From the NCBI GenBank assembly GCA_035289145.1, contig DATDXZ010000006.1, positions 1-9,751 of the forward strand: 9,751 nt of DNA. Reading direction: 5' to 3'. The translations under genes and the position numbers were made by a program. The stretch is from JACOVP01 sp035289145. Its GTDB lineage: Archaea; Nanobdellota; Nanobdellia; SCGC-AAA011-G17; UBA489. The notes below the pieces were generated by a model that saw nothing but the letters and a program-made list of their open reading frames with translations, did not search any database and was not told where the DNA came from. Of the stretch, positions 6,890 through 9,751 are shown piece by piece (the stretch's first letter is position 1; each line of letters starts with the position of its first letter).

Positions 6890-7792
6890 TTAGGTATGCG
6901 GCAGAAATAGATGCCTTTGATAGCCTTTTCTTCCTAGTAATTGTGCATGCAGAGGCCTTACTTTCTCTACTAGTTCCGGATGTTTTAAATAAGTCAATGC
7001 GGCAAGCAGTTCTGCAAATTCAAAAGGCCATCCATCATTGAATTCCCTTCTTTCACATTCCCATGCTACATTGAAAGTGTTTAGTGCAGTATATTCTTTT
7101 CTATCTACAGGTGGACGATGATAATTGAATACTGAATCTTGCTTACGTTCTATTCTCCATCTGGGATGATCCTTAAAAGTAGATTCAACAAACGTTCCTA
7201 AATCTAATTCTATAACATGATACCATTCGTGCAAATATACCTCTGTGAACCAGTCAATATCACCTGCATGTTTCTTCATTGCTTCTGCACTGAACATCAT
7301 TCTATGCGGATTAAATTCTACGACGGCACCAGTTTGTTCAGACAGTCTCCCATCTATAGTTACAGGTATCGATTGTTGGAAAAGGTGTTCATAGAATGGC
7401 TCTAAAGGAAAACTCCCTATATCTTCTACCAACATTTTTGCTGCATGTATATCGGCTTGGCAAGGATCATCTATAGTTCTACCTTTCTTAAAATGTTCTG
7501 TATGTACTATATCTTCTAAAGAGCACCTCCTTCCTTTTGGAATGCAAAGCAAAGAAGCAACAATAATAGGAACAGAGTGACCATGCATCCTAACAGGTCT
7601 ATCTTTATAAAAAATACTTGGAAAATCCCCTCTGCTTAGATTGTAACAACCTTGATGCCCATACTCATTATCAGGTTCTCCATCTTTTCCTCTTACTAAT
7701 TCTTGTTGACTTTCTGTAAGGAGTGTTTCAGGTACATGATAGCTCGGAATAAAACGATTATCATAAGGATTAAAATAAAATACAGGCTCCAT
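6890..7792 (-). CDS. Predicted HExxH zinc metallopeptidase
   Basis: A 300-aa protein with a zincin motif: YLHEWYHVIELD contains HEWYH (188-192), where the two His would bind zinc and Glu189 would be the catalytic base. Downstream, PFEFAELLAAL (256-266) offers Glu258 or Glu261 as a third zinc ligand, the gluzincin pattern. The order resembles lethal-factor-like metallopeptidases, but I would not assign a named family. The first 170 residues, with two CxxC-free cysteine regions, were not recognised. There is no signal peptide, so it probably acts in the cytoplasm. The open frame extends upstream to 7939, but the Met at 7792 is chosen because a TATA box lies about 26 nt upstream of it and the extension would cross the divergent promoter. 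It is a single gene, divergent from a nucleotidyltransferase. Confidence 0.8.
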   Translation of the reverse strand: MEPVFYFNPYDNRFIPSYHVPETLLTESQQELVRGKDGEPDNEYGHQGCYNLSRGDFPSIFYKDRPVRMHGHSVPIIVASLLCIPKGRRCSLEDIVHTEHFKKGRTIDDPCQADIHAAKMLVEDIGSFPLEPFYEHLFQQSIPVTIDGRLSEQTGAVVEFNPHRMMFSAEAMKKHAGDIDWFTEVYLHEWYHVIELDLGTFVESTFKDHPRWRIERKQDSVFNYHRPPVDRKEYTALNTFNVAWECERREFNDGWPFEFAELLAALTYLKHPELVEKVRPLHAQLLGRKGYQRHLFLPHT

Positions 7793-7813
7793 ATAAACTA
7801 AATTTATAGACAC

Positions 7814-7821
7814 TATAAAAA
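7814..7821 (-). promoter_or_regulatory. TATA box for the metallopeptidase gene
   Basis: On the minus strand TTTTTATA is centred about 26 nt upstream of the ATG at 7792, which sets the start codon and implies a leaderless transcript. A second TATA-like tract at 7801-7808 is too close to the start to serve. Confidence 0.6.
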
Positions 7822-7880
7822 TCTTTTTCTTTTGAGGACTGTAACCACTAGAAAATATCTTCTCAAAGACCCTCAGAGCG

Positions 7881-7888
7881 TTTATAAA
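7881..7888 (+). promoter_or_regulatory. TATA box for the nucleotidyltransferase gene
   Basis: TTTATAAA is centred 26 nt upstream of the ATG at 7910. It argues for a leaderless start there and against the longer frame that opens at a TTG at 7832, upstream of this box. Confidence 0.7.
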
Positions 7889-7909
7889 GAGAAATGCTTT
7901 CTTTTCTTG

Positions 7910-8485
7910 ATGAAATTTATAGATGCAAAGACTATACAAATGGATAGAACCCTAAGCGAACTAGACCTTTTTGTGCTTCAGTTTCTTAGAATTCTGGAAA
8001 GACACACTCCTTATGTGATCATTAGCGGCTATGTTTCTATTCTTCTTGGAAGATCAAGATCGACGGAGGATGTGGATATTTTCATTCAAAAAATCTCACA
8101 AGAACAATTTGAACAACTGTACGCTGATCTACAAAAATACTATTGGTGCTTAAATGGCGATACTCTCAATGAACTCTATGACTATCTTGAGGAAGGAACA
8201 GCTCTTCGCTTTGCAAAACCAAATACCATCATACCTAATTTTGAAGTCAAGCTCGCACTCTCACCCCTCCAACAGGAATCCTTTATTGACACTCTTGATG
8301 TCATAACGAAACAAGGAACATTTCATATCTCTTCTCTGGAACGGCAAATTGCATTTAAACGATATTACTTGAAGTCTGAAAAAGACCTAGAAGACGCGGA
8401 ACATATTGAAGAAACCTTTAAGAATAACCTAGACATGAGGAAAGTATATGCCTACAAACAAAGAATCGAAAAGAGTCTTTCTTAA
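7910..8485 (+). CDS. Nucleotidyltransferase-fold protein (MNT/AbiEii-like)
   Basis: A 191-aa protein of the pol-beta-like nucleotidyltransferase fold. VIISGYVSILLGRSRSTEDVDIFI (37-59 region) matches the GG/GY...R-T-x-D-x-D active-site hairpin, with Asp54 and Asp56 as metal ligands; Glu112 in FEVKLAL is a candidate third acid. The C-terminal ERQIAFKRYYLKSEKDLEDAEHI (144-166) matches the E-x-x-x-A-x-K...KDxxD pattern common in AbiEii-like and related minimal nucleotidyltransferases. Such proteins transfer a nucleotide to RNA or protein and are often one half of a toxin-antitoxin pair, but some are of unknown role. The canonical first Gly-Ser/Gly-Gly is Gly-Tyr here, as in several archaeal relatives. 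The next gene overlaps its 3' end by 38 bp in another frame, which points to tight co-expression. Confidence 0.85.
   Translation: MKFIDAKTIQMDRTLSELDLFVLQFLRILERHTPYVIISGYVSILLGRSRSTEDVDIFIQKISQEQFEQLYADLQKYYWCLNGDTLNELYDYLEEGTALRFAKPNTIIPNFEVKLALSPLQQESFIDTLDVITKQGTFHISSLERQIAFKRYYLKSEKDLEDAEHIEETFKNNLDMRKVYAYKQRIEKSLS
8437..8440 (+). promoter_or_regulatory. Shine-Dalgarno site for the small overlapping gene
   Basis: GAGG inside the nucleotidyltransferase coding region ends 7 nt before the ATG at 8448. It supports translation of the small gene from 8448 rather than from the in-frame ATG at 8514, which has no such site. Confidence 0.55.
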
Positions 8486-8699
8486 GCCTGGAAAAACAAA
8501 TCAAGAAGACCGCATGAATTTTGTTAAGTATTGGGCAGACTATGTTAAAACACATTCAGACAAAGAATGGAGCGAACAGCAAAACATCATTATCAACAGC
8601 CAGTTACAAAGCGCCCAAGCAGTTTCCTTAACTCGAGAACAATACTTGAAGATTAAAGAAGCTGGACGAGTTAAGCCCCGCCCAAATAGACGCTCTTGA
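8448..8699 (+). CDS. Small 83-aa partner of the nucleotidyltransferase
   Basis: A small basic protein with no recognised domain, signal peptide or membrane segment. Residues 1-22 are Lys-rich and encoded within the overlap with the preceding gene. Residues 23-70 look like the conserved core: FVKYWADYVKTHSDKEW followed by SEQQNIIINSQLQSA and LTREQYLKIK, an amphipathic helical pattern. The end is Arg/Pro-rich. The internal GAGG supports the start at 8448; a 61-aa form from 8514 is possible. It overlaps the upstream gene by 38 bp and its last 29 bp overlap the 3' end of the convergent ABC ATPase gene. Its small size and coupling suggest an accessory or antitoxin-like partner, which is inference only. 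It lacks the HEPN R-x4-6-H motif, so this is not a standard MNT/HEPN pair. Confidence 0.75.
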   Translation: MPTNKESKRVFLKPGKTNQEDRMNFVKYWADYVKTHSDKEWSEQQNIIINSQLQSAQAVSLTREQYLKIKEAGRVKPRPNRRS

Positions 8700-9375
8700 T
8701 CTTGGGATGCTTAACTATGGACTTATTTCCCTCTAAAACTATTTTTCCCTCTTCCAAGAGATAAGTTCTGTCCGCGAGTTCAATAGCTTTCTTAGCGTTT
8801 TGCTCTACAATGACTATGGCGATGCCTTCATCTCTGAGTTTTTTGATGGTAACGAAAATTTCTGTCTGCGCTTTGGGAGATAATCCTAGAGAAGGCTCAT
8901 CCATGAGCAACAACGAGGGATTTTGCATTAAGGAACGCGCAATAGCAAGCACCTGCTGCTGACCTCCGCTGAGACCAAAGGCTAATTGTTTTCTTCGTTC
9001 ATGGAGGATGGGGAATTTTTTATAGATAGCCGCTAGATTTTCTTCTACAACTTCTTTTTCCTGTGTGAGCTCTGCGCCTAGAGTTAGATTTTCTTCTACT
9101 GTTAAGTTTGTGAAATTAATTCTTCCTTGATTGACATAGCTGATGCCTAACTCCACTAGCTCATGAGTCTTCAGGTGAGTGATATTTTTTTCTTTATAGA
9201 TGATTTTTCCAGACATGACTTTAGCAATATTAAAAATAGATTTGATGATAGTACTTTTTCCAGCGCCATTCGGACCAATTAACGCAACTATTTCTCCCGC
9301 TTTGACGTTGAGACTGACATCATGTAAAATATGCAACTCTTCATAACCTGCATTGAGATTTTTTATGGAAAGCAT
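8671..9375 (-). CDS. livF: LivF-type ABC transporter ATP-binding protein
   Basis: A 234-aa cytoplasmic ATPase resembling the LivF subunit of branched-chain amino acid ABC importers. It shows Walker A GPNGAGKS (34-41), Q-loop Gln83 in YVNQGR followed by NLTVEENL, the signature LSGGQQQ (135-141), Walker B LLLMDEPS (155-162, catalytic Glu160) and VEQNAKKA (190-197), where LivF proteins typically carry Gln in place of the usual H-loop His. Length matches LivF (about 235 aa). The usual YVPQGR is YVNQGR here. LivG, permeases and binding protein are absent on both sides within the window, and a leaderless promoter directly precedes the gene, so it is transcribed alone; partners may be encoded elsewhere. 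Substrate is inferred from the family and could differ. Its 3' end overlaps the small convergent gene by 29 bp. Confidence 0.92.
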   Translation of the reverse strand: MLSIKNLNAGYEELHILHDVSLNVKAGEIVALIGPNGAGKSTIIKSIFNIAKVMSGKIIYKEKNITHLKTHELVELGISYVNQGRINFTNLTVEENLTLGAELTQEKEVVEENLAAIYKKFPILHERRKQLAFGLSGGQQQVLAIARSLMQNPSLLLMDEPSLGLSPKAQTEIFVTIKKLRDEGIAIVIVEQNAKKAIELADRTYLLEEGKIVLEGNKSIVKHPKIKSVYLGGA

Positions 9376-9398
9376 ACTTACTTACTAAAAAAAGAACC

Positions 9399-9405
9399 AT
9401 ATAAA
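9399..9405 (-). promoter_or_regulatory. TATA box for the LivF-type gene
   Basis: On the minus strand CTTTATATGG contains a TATA box centred 27 nt upstream of the ATG at 9375, implying a leaderless single-gene transcript. No Shine-Dalgarno-like motif is present; the interval is a T/A-rich AGTAAGTAAGT tract. Confidence 0.65.
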
Positions 9406-9500
9406 GGTTACTCTAAACTTTTCAGTGTCGGATAAGGTGGACTGGAATAAGTATGATTGTTTACTTAAGAAAGCTTCCTCTATTTTGACAGCGTACTAAA

Positions 9501-9556
9501 TCTATGTTATCTCTTTTTAACCTAAATTCGATTCTATGTTAGATTTACTTAACATA
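9501..9556. repeat. TCTATGTTA direct repeat and TATGTTA inverted repeat
   Basis: TCTATGTTA occurs at 9501-9509 and again at 9533-9541. The second copy also forms a perfect 7-bp inverted repeat: TATGTTA (9535-9541) and TAACATA (9550-9556) around an 8-nt spacer. The pattern could be a protein-binding site with an extra half-site 32 bp upstream. Confidence 0.4.
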
Positions 9557-9670
9557 CTTTCAACTGACTGACCCAGCTTAGTCCTAAATCTCTTTGAAAA
9601 TATCCAATCTAAGAAATAATAGAATATCATCTTCGAATTAATAAATTATACTACTATCATGATCATTTAA

Positions 9671-9745
9671 GATTATTATACTCTGCTAAAATATTGCTAT
9701 TCACTATTCTAACTAGTCATAATAATCAAAATAGATTATTTTAGC
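9671..9745. repeat. Nested inverted repeats at the right edge
   Basis: AATAATC (9721-9727) and GATTATT (9734-9740) form a 7-bp inverted repeat with a 6-nt loop, and a third GATTATT lies at 9671-9677. GCTAAAATA (9685-9693) pairs perfectly with TATTTTAGC (9737-9745), enclosing or competing with the inner pair. All are AT-rich, so chance is a real alternative. Confidence 0.35.
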
Positions 9746-9751
9746 TGACAG

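Larger units (their letters stand above)
9407..9751. other. AT-rich gene-free region at right edge
   Basis: About 350 bp upstream of the LivF-type gene hold no supported reading frame on either strand, no tRNA or rRNA, no CRISPR-like spaced repeats and no recognisable mobile element. It contains several short direct and inverted repeats, listed separately. It may be the promoter or 3' flank of a gene beyond the window, a small RNA locus, or decayed DNA; none can be shown. Confidence 0.6.

Noticed and set aside
7832..7909. 26-codon N-terminal extension of the nucleotidyltransferase from a TTG codon
   Set aside because: The TATA box at 7881-7888 lies inside it and points to the ATG at 7910; no ribosome-binding site precedes the TTG.
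7793..7939. 49-codon N-terminal extension of the metallopeptidase frame
   Set aside because: It runs across the divergent promoter region, overlaps the nucleotidyltransferase start, and lies upstream of a well-placed TATA box for the Met at 7792.
1..9751. CRISPR array, tRNA, rRNA, insertion sequence or prophage genes
   Set aside because: No regularly spaced repeats, tRNA-like folds, transposase or integrase reading frames, or phage structural genes were seen on either strand.

Overview
The window looks archaeal, most likely from a small-genome DPANN-type lineage (Woesearchaeota/Pacearchaeota-like); that lineage is an inference from gene content and not a database match. The archaeal signs are direct. 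Nearly every transcription-unit start has a TATA-like box centred about 25-27 nt upstream of the start codon with no room for a 5' leader. The core of the window is an archaeal type IV pilus/secretion operon (FlaI/TadA-type ATPase plus two TadC/FlaJ-type membrane proteins). The tRNA/rRNA m5C methyltransferase resembles the compact archaeal Trm4 type. DNA is moderately AT-rich, with very AT-rich intergenic stretches.

Layout. 1-162: gene-free, ending in a promoter. 163-705 (+): unrecognised 180-aa protein with a faint transglutaminase-like Cys/His pattern. 753-1631 (+): NOL1/NOP2/Sun-family RNA m5C methyltransferase. 1632-2237 (-): C39-like papain-fold protein, meeting the methyltransferase stop codon-to-stop codon with no bases between. 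2266-6812 (-): one five-gene operon read right to left: secretion ATPase, two type II secretion F-domain membrane proteins, then two pilin-like proteins with class III-type signal peptides and Cys-containing outer domains. 6890-7792 (-): 300-aa predicted HExxH metallopeptidase. 7910-8485 (+) and 8448-8699 (+): a nucleotidyltransferase-fold protein and an overlapping small protein, divergent from the metallopeptidase. 8671-9375 (-): LivF-type ABC ATPase, alone. 9376-9751: AT-rich gene-free DNA with several short inverted repeats.

How it works together. The operon supplies the motor, the inner-membrane platform and two candidate structural subunits of a surface filament or secretion device; the prepilin peptidase is not here and must be supplied from elsewhere. 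It is the only unit with a leader and a Shine-Dalgarno-like site, and a short palindrome sits exactly between its TATA box and the predicted RNA start, which suggests dedicated regulation. The other genes are mostly single, leaderless units (RNA modification, proteolysis, transport ATPase). The nucleotidyltransferase/small-protein pair, with a metallopeptidase divergent from it across a 117-bp double promoter, is the most accessory-looking part of the window and the best candidate for an undescribed toxin-antitoxin-like or defence module, though nothing in the sequence proves this.
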